Shown piece after piece: positions 6,638 through 14,880 of a stretch of DNA of 25,979 bases. Both the position numbers and the translations under genes were made by a program. The DNA is from an uncultured Eubacteriales bacterium (GTDB lineage: Bacteria; Bacillota; Clostridia; Oscillospirales; Acutalibacteraceae): the NCBI GenBank assembly GCA_948968885.1, contig CAREUR010000014.1:1-25979 (forward strand), written 5' to 3'. Every line of letters starts with the position of its first letter. Position 1 is the first letter of the stretch. The notes below the pieces were generated by a model that had not been told where the DNA came from, made no database searches, and saw only the letters and a program-made list of their open reading frames with translations.

Positions 6638-9268
6638 CTAGCTCAAATTCAATTTGTCAATAGAGCTTTCTAAAGAGGCGACCTTTTCGCGCAGCGCCAA
6701 AACATTCTTTTTAACACCATCAATTACAGCCGCCGGTGCTTTTGCTAAAAACGCCTCATTATTCAGCTTGGCTGCGTCTTGGTCAAGCCTTTTTTGCGTT
6801 GCCTCGAGCTCCTTCTTTAGCCTGGAGAGCTCTGCTTGCCTGTCCACAAGTTCGTCCATCAAAATAAAGATCCTAGCATCTGCCGTCACGATTGTTACCG
6901 CATCTTCGCCTATCTCGATATTTTCCGATATCTCAACTTCCTTTGTATAGGCCATCTTTTTTAAGAAGAGCTCGCATTTCCTGAACAAATCTACGTTTTT
7001 GGCCTCAATAAACAAGTTCGTCCTTTTAGACGGCACCACGTTCATCTCGGCTCTCTGCGCCCGAACAGCCTTTATCACGTCCATTATGGCACACATGTCA
7101 CGCTCAGACTTCTCATTGCAAAGCTCTTTTGCAAATTTAGGATACTCCGAAATCATGATGGATTCGCCGTTGCAAGGCAGCGTTTGCCAGATCTCCTCCG
7201 TAACGAAAGGCATAAACGGGTGCATCAGCTTTAAAATTTTGTCCATAACATAAACTAGCACACAGCGGGTATGCCCGGCCAACTGGGCGTCCTCCTGAAT
7301 ACGTATCTTCGCAAACTCGATGTACCAGTCGCAAAAATAGTCCCAAACAAAGTCATAGACCTTCTGCGCTGCAATTCCCAGCTCAAATTTTCCCAGGTTC
7401 TCCGTCACACTAAGGGTTAGAGAATTCAGTAAGCTCAAAATCCAGTTGTCTTCCAGATTTAAATCGCTTGGGAGCTCATTTTTGGCGTCAAAACCGTCAA
7501 TATTCATGTGAATAAACCTGGCGGCGTTCCACAGCTTGTTGGCAAAATTCCGGCTGGCACTGACTTTTTCCTCCGAAAAGCGCATGTCATTACCCGGACT
7601 ATTGCCAATCACCAAAGAAAATCTCAAAGCGTCGGCACCGTAGTTTTCAATAATTTCAAGCGGATCCACGCCGTTACCAAGCGACTTTGACATCTTTCGA
7701 CCTTGGGAATCCCGCGCCAAACCGTGAATCAGCACGTTTTTAAAAGGAGCCTCGCCGGTGTACTCAAGCGCAGAAAAAATCATCCGCACAATCCAAAAAA
7801 AGATGATATCATAGCCCGTAACCAAGGTATCCGTCGGGTAAAAATATTCGTACTCTGCAGTTTTGTTCGGCCATCCCAGCGCGGCAAAAGGCCACAAAGC
7901 AGCAGAAAACCAGGTGTCAAGAATATCGCTATCCTGATAAACGTCGCTAGATCCGCATTTATCACAAGTTTTCACGGCGGTTCTAGAAACCATTATATTG
8001 CCACAAGCCCGACAGTAATAGGCCGGAATCCGGTGGCCCCACCACAGCTGGCGCGAGACACACCAATCCTTAATATTGTTGAGCCAATTGAAGTATATCT
8101 TGTCAAACCGAGCCGGAACAAACCGTGTGTCGCCATTTTTAACGCAGTCAATAGCAGGACCCGCCAGCGGCTGCATCTTCACAAACCACTGAGTGGAAAC
8201 CCGTGGCTCAATAACCTCGTGGCAGCGGTAACAGGCGCCCACATTATGCTTAATAGGCTTAATTTTCACCAACGCACCGGCTTGCTTTAGATCCTCCACG
8301 ATCTTTTTTCGCGCCGCAAAGCGGCTAAGACCACAATACGCCCCGCCATTTTCATTTATGACGGCGTTTTCGTCCATAACATTGATCACCTGCAAGTTGT
8401 GGCGCAGTCCAACTTCAAAGTCGTTCGGGTCGTGCGCTGGAGTTATCTTAACAACACCGGTTCCAAAGTCCACATCCACATACGAGTCCGCAATCATCGG
8501 GATTTCTCGCCCAACAAGCGGCAAAACGACGGTCTTTCCAATCAAGTGCTTATATCTGTCGTCGTCCGGATTAACCGCAACGGCGGTGTCGCCCAAGAGC
8601 GTCTCTGGCCTAGTGGTGGCGATCTCAACGCAGCCCGTTCCGTCGGACAATTTGTAGTTTAAGTGATAAAAATTCCCGTCGTGCTCGGCAAATTCGACCT
8701 CGGCGTCAGAAATGGACGTCTTGCACCCCGGGCACCAATTAATTATCTTCTCGCCTCGATAAATAAGCCCTTTTTCGTAAAGCTGCACAAAAACCTCGTT
8801 AACAGCGGCCTTCATGCCGTCATCCATAGTAAAGCGCTCGCGCGACCAGTCGCAAGAAGCCCCCATTTTCTTTATTTGCTCGCTTATTTTGTTGCCGTAT
8901 TTCTCTTTCCACGCGTAAGCACGCTCCAAAAAGTCCTCGCGGGTGATGTCCTCCTTCTTGATGCCTTCCTTCTGCATGGCCTCCACAATCTTCGCCTCCG
9001 TAGCAATCGAGGCGTGATCCTTGCCCGGCACCCAAAGAGCCTCATAGCCCTGCATTCTCTTAAAGCGAATCAAAATGTCCTGCAAAGTCTCATCCAGAGC
9101 GTGCCCCATGTGCAGCTGGCCCGTTATATTTGGCGGCGGCATCACAATTGTATACGGCTTCTTATCTTTTTCGATTTTAGCGCCAAAATATCCGCCATCT
9201 TGCCAAAATTTGTATATCTTGTCTTCAACCTCTTTGGGGTCGTAAGATTTCGAAAGTTCTTTACTCAA
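6638..9268 (-). CDS. valS: Valyl-tRNA synthetase
   Basis: 876 residues from a TTG at 9268-9266. An AAGGAG site lies 9 bases upstream of that TTG and inside the longer frame that opens with GTG at 9298, so the internal start is preferred. The enzyme charges tRNA-Val. Class I signatures are PPPNITGQLHMGHA (HIGH variant HMGH, about residue 46) and KMSKSLGNG. There is a zinc-ribbon-like pair, CRAC and CDKC, just before the DSDILDTWFSAALWPF block, as in many Firmicutes enzymes. The editing domain lies between about 150 and 370. The last 65 residues form the coiled-coil arm typical of ValS. The promoter at 9320-9348 leaves too short a leader for a T-box. Confidence 0.97.
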   Translation of the reverse strand: MSKELSKSYDPKEVEDKIYKFWQDGGYFGAKIEKDKKPYTIVMPPPNITGQLHMGHALDETLQDILIRFKRMQGYEALWVPGKDHASIATEAKIVEAMQKEGIKKEDITREDFLERAYAWKEKYGNKISEQIKKMGASCDWSRERFTMDDGMKAAVNEVFVQLYEKGLIYRGEKIINWCPGCKTSISDAEVEFAEHDGNFYHLNYKLSDGTGCVEIATTRPETLLGDTAVAVNPDDDRYKHLIGKTVVLPLVGREIPMIADSYVDVDFGTGVVKITPAHDPNDFEVGLRHNLQVINVMDENAVINENGGAYCGLSRFAARKKIVEDLKQAGALVKIKPIKHNVGACYRCHEVIEPRVSTQWFVKMQPLAGPAIDCVKNGDTRFVPARFDKIYFNWLNNIKDWCVSRQLWWGHRIPAYYCRACGNIMVSRTAVKTCDKCGSSDVYQDSDILDTWFSAALWPFAALGWPNKTAEYEYFYPTDTLVTGYDIIFFWIVRMIFSALEYTGEAPFKNVLIHGLARDSQGRKMSKSLGNGVDPLEIIENYGADALRFSLVIGNSPGNDMRFSEEKVSASRNFANKLWNAARFIHMNIDGFDAKNELPSDLNLEDNWILSLLNSLTLSVTENLGKFELGIAAQKVYDFVWDYFCDWYIEFAKIRIQEDAQLAGHTRCVLVYVMDKILKLMHPFMPFVTEEIWQTLPCNGESIMISEYPKFAKELCNEKSERDMCAIMDVIKAVRAQRAEMNVVPSKRTNLFIEAKNVDLFRKCELFLKKMAYTKEVEISENIEIGEDAVTIVTADARIFILMDELVDRQAELSRLKKELEATQKRLDQDAAKLNNEAFLAKAPAAVIDGVKKNVLALREKVASLESSIDKLNLS

Positions 9269-9319
9269 ATTTTGCAACTCCTTTTTATTTTTTCTCACAA
9301 CTTTCGTTTCACTTTAAAT

Positions 9320-9348
9320 ATTATCTCACCGCAGCGCGCTGTTGTCAA
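9320..9348 (-). promoter_or_regulatory. Promoter of valS-ruvX
   Basis: On the - strand TTGACA (9348-9343) and GATAAT (9325-9320) are 17 bases apart. The start should be near 9313, about 45 bases before the TTG start. The spacer holds the palindrome CAGCGCGCTG. Confidence 0.8.
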
Positions 9349-9378
9349 CAAAACAAAAGAGGCTTCCTCAAAAGCCTC
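9349..9378 (-). terminator. Terminator of the XRE regulator gene
   Basis: On the - strand GAGGCTT (9378-9372) pairs with AAGCCTC (9365-9359) around a six-base loop, followed by TTTTGTTTTG. It separates the regulator from the valS promoter, which begins immediately after the T-run. Confidence 0.85.
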
Positions 9379-9399
9379 CCAAATTTGCACTTGCAAAAC

Positions 9400-9831
9400 C
9401 TATTTTTTGTTTTCTTTTTCTTTGCCACTGTCTTTCTTTTTCTTTTTAGACCCCTCGTCAACGATTTTTTTTAAAGAGCTGACGATATCCTCTTGGGCCT
9501 TGGCCGGGAGCACCCGATATAAGCTTATTAAAGTTTTTTCTTTTTTAGACAACTCATAAATATGATTAAACCGTTTAGAATCGTAGCAACAATAAAGATC
9601 GTCACCCGAATCTTTTAAAGTCTTTTTATCTTCGCTTTTTTCAGTTTCAAACAAGTCGGTATACGAGACATTAAAGATTTTTGCAAGCTTTATAATGGTA
9701 TTAATGTCTGGAGTCGTTTTGCCAGTTTCGTAATAAGTGTAAGTAGAGCGCTCTATACTAAGGGCGTTTGCGATTTGGAGTTGGGTGTAGCCACTATTCT
9801 CCCGTAGTTTTTTTAGTTTTTGTGATAGCAT
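9400..9831 (-). CDS. XRE-family helix-turn-helix regulator
   Basis: 143 residues from ATG, with a weak AAAAGGTG site upstream. Residues 4-60 form an HTH_3/Cro-C1 domain (LRENSGYTQLQIANALSIER and YETGKTTPDINTIIKLAKIF). This is followed by a linker, a segment LSKKEKTLISLYRVLPAKAQEDIV (about 96-120) shared from memory with other clostridial XRE proteins, and a highly lysine-rich tail. It likely binds DNA as a dimer; its targets are unknown. It is transcribed divergently from rimP and ends in its own terminator, so it is monocistronic. Direct repeats in its upstream region could be its own operator, which is inference. Confidence 0.88.
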   Translation of the reverse strand: MLSQKLKKLRENSGYTQLQIANALSIERSTYTYYETGKTTPDINTIIKLAKIFNVSYTDLFETEKSEDKKTLKDSGDDLYCCYDSKRFNHIYELSKKEKTLISLYRVLPAKAQEDIVSSLKKIVDEGSKKKKKDSGKEKENKK

Positions 9832-9841
9832 TTCTTCACCT

Positions 9842-9890
9842 TTTTACAATTAAAGATCCAAACCTAGTATAAATCAAGTTTATTTTACAA
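9842..9890 (-). promoter_or_regulatory. Candidate promoter/operator region of the XRE regulator
   Basis: On the - strand TATACT (9871-9866) is a fair -10 box, but the T-run 17 bases upstream is a poor -35. The octamer TTTTACAA occurs on the + strand at 9842-9849 and 9883-9890, flanking the -10. These could be regulator binding sites; chance in AT-rich DNA is also possible. Confidence 0.25.
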
Positions 9891-10010
9891 AAAAACACAG
9901 ATAGTTACTTTTTTCTGTGACATATATTCACTTTCGCGCCCTGCTCGCAGCGCGCCAATTAGCGATTTTTGCCGAAAATATAGCCCAAAAAATAAATTTG
10001 ATTTTTCCTC

Positions 10011-10039
10011 TTGAAATAAGCATAATGTTATGGTATACT
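10011..10039 (+). promoter_or_regulatory. Promoter of the rimP-nusA-infB operon
   Basis: TTGAAA (10011-10016) and TATACT (10034-10039) are separated by 17 bases. The start should be near 10046. Confidence 0.82.
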
Positions 10040-10070
10040 TAACTTAAAGTTTTATTCGTTTGCTTTTGTA

Positions 10071-10099
10071 AGAGTGGGGTCGCCCGCTCTTTTGTTTGT
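10071..10099 (+). terminator. Leader attenuator hairpin before rimP
   Basis: AGAGTGGG-GTCG-CCCGCTCT forms an 8-bp stem with one G-U pair, followed by TTTTGTTTG. It has intrinsic-terminator form but sits inside the leader of an essential operon, 25 bases after the predicted start. In Bacillus subtilis NusA represses its own operon by stimulating a leader terminator before rimP (ylxS); the position and sequence here fit the same scheme. Confidence 0.75.
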
Positions 10100-10117
10100 A
10101 TTGAGGTGAATTGCGTT

Positions 10118-10624
10118 TTGATTAAAAAAACTCACGGCAACAACGTTGTGTCGGCTGTTTGGGGCTTGACTCAACCTATTGCTAAAAGTTTGGGACTAGA
10201 GCTTTGGGACGTTAAATTTGTAAAAGAGGGCCCCGAGTATTATCTTAGAATTTTTATTGATAGCGACAGCGGAGTAACTATTGACGACTGCGAAGAAATG
10301 AGCCGCGCTGTGGATAAGCCGCTTGACGAACTTGACCCTATTGTGCAAAACTATTGTTTGGAGGTTTGCTCACCTGGTGTTAACCGAGAATTAACTCGGG
10401 ATGAGCATCTTGAAAAGTTTGTTGGTCATAAAATTATTGTGAGGTTGATTCGGCCGCTTGAGAATGGCGTTAAAGAGTTAAATTGCACTCTTGCCGCCTT
10501 TAATAAAGACGAAATTAATACCTCTTGTTGCGGCAGTTGTGATGACTCTTGCGATTATTCTAAGGAAATTTGCATTTTGAGAAAAAATATTGCGTTTATT
10601 AAACTCGACGACTTTGACGATTAA
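10118..10624 (+). CDS. rimP: Ribosome maturation factor RimP
   Basis: 168 residues from TTG at 10118, nine bases after GAGGTG (10103-10108). The frame can open at GTG 10106, but that codon lies within the Shine-Dalgarno sequence itself. RimP assists 30S subunit assembly and is cytoplasmic. Family marks are LGLELWDVKFVKEG, YYLRIFIDSDSGVTIDDCEEMSR and EVCSPGVNRELTRDEHL, with the second domain starting near residue 95. Odd feature: the C-terminal domain carries a cysteine cluster (five Cys in 16 residues, bases 10526-10573) not expected in the family. It is the first gene of the operon, and nusA follows after 48 bases. Confidence 0.94.
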   Translation: MIKKTHGNNVVSAVWGLTQPIAKSLGLELWDVKFVKEGPEYYLRIFIDSDSGVTIDDCEEMSRAVDKPLDELDPIVQNYCLEVCSPGVNRELTRDEHLEKFVGHKIIVRLIRPLENGVKELNCTLAAFNKDEINTSCCGSCDDSCDYSKEICILRKNIAFIKLDDFDD

Positions 10625-10672
10625 ATCGAGCATATTATTAATTTTAAAATTTAAATTGGAGGTAATTATAAA

Positions 10673-11722
10673 ATGAAAAACAATAAGGAATTATTTGAAG
10701 CGCTCTCGCTGCTTGAGATTGAAAGAGGTATTTCGGCTGACTTTATGTTCGATAAAATAAAAAAGGCTATTGTGACGGCGTGCAAAAATAGTTACAATGG
10801 TAACGATAACGTTTTGATCGACATTGACGAGGATAAGGGAAAGTTTGAAGTTTATTTGCGCAAGACTGTTGTAGAGACTGTTTCTGACTTTGGACAGGAG
10901 ATTTCTCTTGCCGACGCTAGGGCCATTGACCCCGGTACAGACATCGGCGAGCAGGTCTCTATTAAGTTGGACACTAAGGAGTTTGGCCGAATTGCGGCTC
11001 AGACGGCTAGAAACATTATTCGTCAGGGGATTCGCGATGGCGAGCGTGGACTTATGTTGCAGGAGTTTGAAAGTAAATGTCAGGAGCTTGTGACGGCTAT
11101 TGTTGAAAAGGTTGACCCGCGGTCGGGTTCGGCAACTTTGAAGATTGGCAAATCTGAGGCTTTTTTGCCTAAAAACGAACAGCTAAGTAGCGATGATCTG
11201 AAAGAAGGAGATCATATTAAAGTCTACATAGCGGACGTTAAGGAGGGCGACAAGGGGCCCTGGGCGTTTATTTCTCGCACGCATCCGGATATGGTTCGTC
11301 GGATGTTTGAAAAGGAAGTGCCGGAAATTTACGACGGAACGGTAGAGATAAAACAGGTTGCACGCGAAGCTGGCGCCAGAACTAAGCTTGCCGTTTTGAG
11401 TAAGGATAAAAACGTGGACGCTATTGGGGCTTGCATTGGTCCGAAGGGCGCCCGGGTTAACGCTATTGTGGAGGAATTAGGTGGCGAAAAAATCGATATT
11501 ATAGAGTATGACGAGGATCCTGTTAAGTTTATTGCTGCGGCGCTTGCTCCGGCGGAGGTTTTGAATGTTGACATTGACCCGGAAATCGAGAATTCTTGCA
11601 CTGTTACTGTGCCAAATAATCAGCTTTCTTTGGCTATTGGAAACAAGGGGCAAAACGCTAGGCTGGCCGCTAAATTGACGGGTTTTAAGATAGATATAAA
11701 GCCTAAACATGAGGTAAATTAG
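10673..11722 (+). CDS. nusA: Transcription termination/antitermination factor NusA
   Basis: 349 residues, ATG with GGAGG 10 bases upstream. NusA binds RNA polymerase and controls pausing, termination and antitermination. The N-terminal RNAP-binding domain covers about residues 1-125, an S1 domain about 133-200, and two KH domains follow, with GPKG (in GACIGPKGARVNAIVEEL, about residue 258) and GNKG (in AIGNKGQNARLAAKL, about residue 325). The C-terminal acidic repeats of the E. coli protein are missing, as is normal in Firmicutes. The operon leader hairpin is its likely autoregulatory target. Confidence 0.97.
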   Translation: MKNNKELFEALSLLEIERGISADFMFDKIKKAIVTACKNSYNGNDNVLIDIDEDKGKFEVYLRKTVVETVSDFGQEISLADARAIDPGTDIGEQVSIKLDTKEFGRIAAQTARNIIRQGIRDGERGLMLQEFESKCQELVTAIVEKVDPRSGSATLKIGKSEAFLPKNEQLSSDDLKEGDHIKVYIADVKEGDKGPWAFISRTHPDMVRRMFEKEVPEIYDGTVEIKQVAREAGARTKLAVLSKDKNVDAIGACIGPKGARVNAIVEELGGEKIDIIEYDEDPVKFIAAALAPAEVLNVDIDPEIENSCTVTVPNNQLSLAIGNKGQNARLAAKLTGFKIDIKPKHEVN

Positions 11723-11765
11723 CGCGATTATGCCTTTAATTTAGTTTAAAAGAGAGGTTTAATTT

Positions 11766-12050
11766 ATGCCAAATAAACATATTCCGCTGCGCATGTGCAT
11801 GGCCTGCAACGAGATGAAACCTAAGTCAGAGCTTTTGCGGGTTGTTAAGGCCAAGAGTGACGATGGCCGCTGCAATATTTTTGTGGATAAAACTTTTAAG
11901 GCGCCTGGCAGAGGGGCTTATTTGTGCAAAAACTTTGATTGTTTGAAGAGAGTTCGCAAGTCTAGGCGGATAGACAGAATTTTTTCTTGTAAGGTTCCGG
12001 ATGAAGCTTACCTGCAGATTGAGGAGGAGATTTTGGTTGAGCAACAGTGA
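11766..12050 (+). CDS. ylxR: YlxR family protein (RNase P modulator RnpM family)
   Basis: 94 residues, ATG with AGAGAGG upstream. DUF448 family marks are RMCMACNEMKPKSELLRVV at residues 8-27 and GRGAYLCKNFDCLKRV near residue 53; two Cys pairs and many basic residues suggest RNA binding. In B. subtilis the orthologue RnpM binds RNase P RNA and modulates its activity. It sits 43 bases after nusA, and the next gene begins inside its last codons. Confidence 0.94.
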   Translation: MPNKHIPLRMCMACNEMKPKSELLRVVKAKSDDGRCNIFVDKTFKAPGRGAYLCKNFDCLKRVRKSRRIDRIFSCKVPDEAYLQIEEEILVEQQ

Positions 12051-12378
12051 GGTTTTATCTGTTTTGGGGCTTTGCAAAAAGTCTGGAAACTTGGCTTTGG
12101 GGTTTGACGCTTGTATTGAATCGGCTACACTTGGAAAATCTTGTCTTATCTTGACTACGCAAGATTTATCGGCAAATACGAGGCAGAAATTATACAGCCA
12201 ATTAGCTCGGGCTGCTGCGGATTTGATTGTTTTGACTGATTTATCTATGGATGACATTGGCAAATACGTTGGAAAATCGTGCGGGGTAATTTCTGTTAAT
12301 AACGCCGGGTTTGCAAAGAAGATTCGATCTCTTTTGAATACTGATAACATTTACGTGCAGGAGGGTGCCAATATATGA
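12037..12378 (+). CDS. ylxQ: L7Ae/L30e-family RNA-binding protein YlxQ
   Basis: 113 residues. The likely start is TTG at 12037-12039, seven to eight bases after GGAGGA; the longer frame from ATG 12001 adds a basic stretch that is simply ylxR read in another frame. It overlaps ylxR by 14 bases. The protein matches the ribosomal L7Ae-like family: VLGLCKKSGNLALGFDACIES, the AAADLIVLTDLS block and CGVISVNNAGFAKKI. In Firmicutes the family binds kink-turn RNA; the exact role is unknown. Its stop overlaps the infB start as ATGA. Confidence 0.92.
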   Translation: MSNSEVLSVLGLCKKSGNLALGFDACIESATLGKSCLILTTQDLSANTRQKLYSQLARAAADLIVLTDLSMDDIGKYVGKSCGVISVNNAGFAKKIRSLLNTDNIYVQEGANI

Positions 12379-14867
12379 TAATAAAATATAGAGTTCATGA
12401 GGTTGCGAAAGATTTTAACGTTCCGAGCAAGGAAGTTATTGAGATTATTAAGGCCGCTACGGGGGCGGAAAAAAAGCACATGACGGCTCTGAATGAGGAT
12501 GAGCTTAATGTTGTGTTTGAGCATTTTTCGCGGGCCAAGCAAGTCGAGAGCTTGGATGAGTACTTATCGGGCAAGTTGGACATTAAGACGGCTGACAATA
12601 AGCGCAAAAAGAAAAAGGAAGAAGCAACCGCAGAGGAAGCTAAGCCTGCAGTAGAAGCAACAAAATCAAAAGAGACCAAAACTGCGGTGACACCCCTTAC
12701 GAAAAAGCCTAGCGACAGTGGCAAAGACTCAACTGGCAAGGTGATGAAGGAAACGAATAAGCCTCTGCAGAAAGGTGCACCTAAGAGGGCTGACCTTAGC
12801 AGTGGGAAGGGCTCTATTCCTATTACTAAATCCTCGAGTCTGCATCCTGTTAAAAAGGCTAGCGGCAATAATGGCGGGGGCACGAATTCAAAGCACAAGC
12901 CCGCTGGCAGGATTATCGACACTCGCGCAGCGCACGTTGATATTGAAAAATATAACGAAAAGTATGATCGTCTTGCTTCAGAGAAGATGAAAATTGATAA
13001 TACTGTGCGGAAGCAGAAGATTACTCAGAAGTCGCAGCAAAGAGGCAAACCGAGGAATTCTCGAAAAGAAACCGAGGCTGAAAGGCTGCGTCGGATTGCG
13101 CTTGAGCGTAAAAATCGTCCGATTACCGTCTTGATTCCGGAAAGTATTACTGTTGGCGAGCTTGCCAGCCGGCTTAAGGCTACGGCGGCTGAGGTTATCA
13201 AAAAACTCATGATGATGGGAATTATGGCCTCTATAAACGATGTCATCGACTTTGACACGGCCGGCCTCGTTGCTATGGAGTTTCATGCTAAGATTGAGAA
13301 GGAAATCGTTGTTACCATCGAAGAGCGTATCATTGACGACAGTGAGGACTCCGATGAGAACCTGGTTCCGCGGGCTCCGGTTGTGGTTGTTATGGGTCAC
13401 GTCGACCACGGCAAGACTTCTCTTTTGGATGCTATCCGCCATTCCGACGTTATTTCTACGGAGGCTGGCGGAATCACCCAGCATATTGGCGCTTATCGCG
13501 TGAAAATAAACAAAGGCGACATCACATTTCTCGATACTCCGGGGCACGAGGCCTTTACCACCATGCGTGCTAGGGGCGCTCAAATTACTGACATCGCAAT
13601 TTTAGTTGTGGCGGCCGATGACGGCATCATGCCGCAGACCATTGAGGCGATTAACCACGCCAAGGCGGCAGAAGTCTCTATAATTGTGGCGATAAATAAA
13701 ATGGATAAGCTCGGCGCGAACCCAGAAAACATCAAACAGCAGCTCACTGAGCACGGTGTTATCCCCGAAGAATGGGGCGGTGACACGCCTTGCATACCTA
13801 TTTCTGCTAAAAAGCGCGAAGGAATCGATGATTTGCTCGAGATGGTCATGCTTATTGCCGACATGAAGGAGCTCAAAGCTAATCCAGACCGCTCCGCTAA
13901 AGGAACCATCATTGAAGCCAGGCTTGATAAAGGCCGTGGGCCCATTGCTACTGTACTTGTTCAGAACGGCACTTTGCATGTTGGAGATATAATCGTTGCT
14001 GGGACGGCGGTCGGCAAAGTTCGCGCGATGTTAAACGAGCGTGGCGAGCGAGTGAAGGTGGCTGGGCCTTCTGTGCCTGTTGAAATTACCGGGCTTGACT
14101 CTGTGCCGACCGGTGGAGACACTTTTAACGCCGTTTCTGACGAACGGTTGGCTCGAGAGCTGGTTGAAGAGCGAAAAATCAAGCAAAAAGAGGCTCAATT
14201 CAGCGCGCAGACTAAGGTTACGCTTGACAACTTGTTTGCGCAGATGAAAATTGGTGAAATTAAGGAACTCAAAGTGATTGTAAAGGCCGACGTGCAGGGC
14301 TCAGTTGAGGCTGTTACGCAATCTTTAGAGAAGCTTAGCAACGATGAGGTTCGTGTTCATGTGATTCATGGCGCGGTGGGGGCTGTCAGCGAGTCCGATG
14401 TTATGCTGGCCAACGCTTCTAATGCGATTATCGTTGGGTTTAACGTTCGTCCCGACCCTGTTGCTGCGGAAAATGCTGAGCGCAACGGTGTGGACTTGCG
14501 ACTATATCGGATTATTTACGATTGCATCGATGAAATCAGCGCCGCTATGCGTGGACTTTTGGCACCTAAATATAAGGAAGTTCAGCTTGGTCGCGCGGAA
14601 TGCCGCCAGGTTTACAAAATCTCGAACGTTGGCGTTATTGCTGGATGCTATGTCGTTGACGGAAAAATTTCTCGTAATGCTGAGATTCGAGTCGTCCGCG
14701 ATGGAATCGTTGTGGCAGAGGATAAGTTGCTCTCTTTGCGCAGGTTTAAAGACGACGTTAAAGAGGTTGCGCAGGGATATGAGTGCGGTATCGGGCTCGA
14801 GAAGTTCAATGATATCAAGGAAGGCGATGTTTTCGAGGCATTCATTATGGAGGAATATCGCGAATAA
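12375..14867 (+). CDS. infB: Translation initiation factor IF-2
   Basis: 830 residues. The ATG overlaps the ylxQ stop, with CAGGAGGG upstream. IF-2 is the GTPase that brings fMet-tRNA to the 30S subunit and promotes subunit joining. The IF2_N domain covers residues 1-55, followed by a lysine/serine/proline-rich low-complexity linker to about 200 and a second IF2_N-like segment near 250-300. The G domain has GHVDHGKTSL at 341-350, DTPGHEAFTTMRARGAQ near 387 and NKMDK near 441. Domains II-IV follow and end in GIGLEKFNDIKEGDVFEAF. Length and layout are normal. Confidence 0.98.
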   Translation: MIIKYRVHEVAKDFNVPSKEVIEIIKAATGAEKKHMTALNEDELNVVFEHFSRAKQVESLDEYLSGKLDIKTADNKRKKKKEEATAEEAKPAVEATKSKETKTAVTPLTKKPSDSGKDSTGKVMKETNKPLQKGAPKRADLSSGKGSIPITKSSSLHPVKKASGNNGGGTNSKHKPAGRIIDTRAAHVDIEKYNEKYDRLASEKMKIDNTVRKQKITQKSQQRGKPRNSRKETEAERLRRIALERKNRPITVLIPESITVGELASRLKATAAEVIKKLMMMGIMASINDVIDFDTAGLVAMEFHAKIEKEIVVTIEERIIDDSEDSDENLVPRAPVVVVMGHVDHGKTSLLDAIRHSDVISTEAGGITQHIGAYRVKINKGDITFLDTPGHEAFTTMRARGAQITDIAILVVAADDGIMPQTIEAINHAKAAEVSIIVAINKMDKLGANPENIKQQLTEHGVIPEEWGGDTPCIPISAKKREGIDDLLEMVMLIADMKELKANPDRSAKGTIIEARLDKGRGPIATVLVQNGTLHVGDIIVAGTAVGKVRAMLNERGERVKVAGPSVPVEITGLDSVPTGGDTFNAVSDERLARELVEERKIKQKEAQFSAQTKVTLDNLFAQMKIGEIKELKVIVKADVQGSVEAVTQSLEKLSNDEVRVHVIHGAVGAVSESDVMLANASNAIIVGFNVRPDPVAAENAERNGVDLRLYRIIYDCIDEISAAMRGLLAPKYKEVQLGRAECRQVYKISNVGVIAGCYVVDGKISRNAEIRVVRDGIVVAEDKLLSLRRFKDDVKEVAQGYECGIGLEKFNDIKEGDVFEAFIMEEYRE

Positions 14868-14880
14868 ATGGAGGTTTTTT

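Noticed and set aside
5844..6641. 265-codon + strand frame over ispH, its promoter and ruvX
   Set aside because: It spans a promoter and two opposite genes and has no motif.
7703..8290. 195-codon + strand frame
   Set aside because: It is antisense to valS; no protein features.
9299..9399. T-box riboswitch before valS
   Set aside because: The space holds only a terminator and a promoter; there is no room for the specifier stem and antiterminator.
8663..9559. 298-codon + strand frame
   Set aside because: It runs antisense through valS and the XRE gene and across two regulatory gaps; its composition is a mirror of the real genes.
9930..9960. GC-rich inverted repeat (GCGC...GCGC) in the XRE-rimP gap as a terminator
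   Set aside because: The stem is only about five bases and no T-run follows on either strand.
12978..13583. 201-codon - strand frame
   Set aside because: It is antisense to the G domain region of infB.
14368..14880. Upstream extension of the rbfA frame
   Set aside because: It lies inside infB in another frame; RbfA similarity begins at the ATG at 14881 with its own GGAGG.
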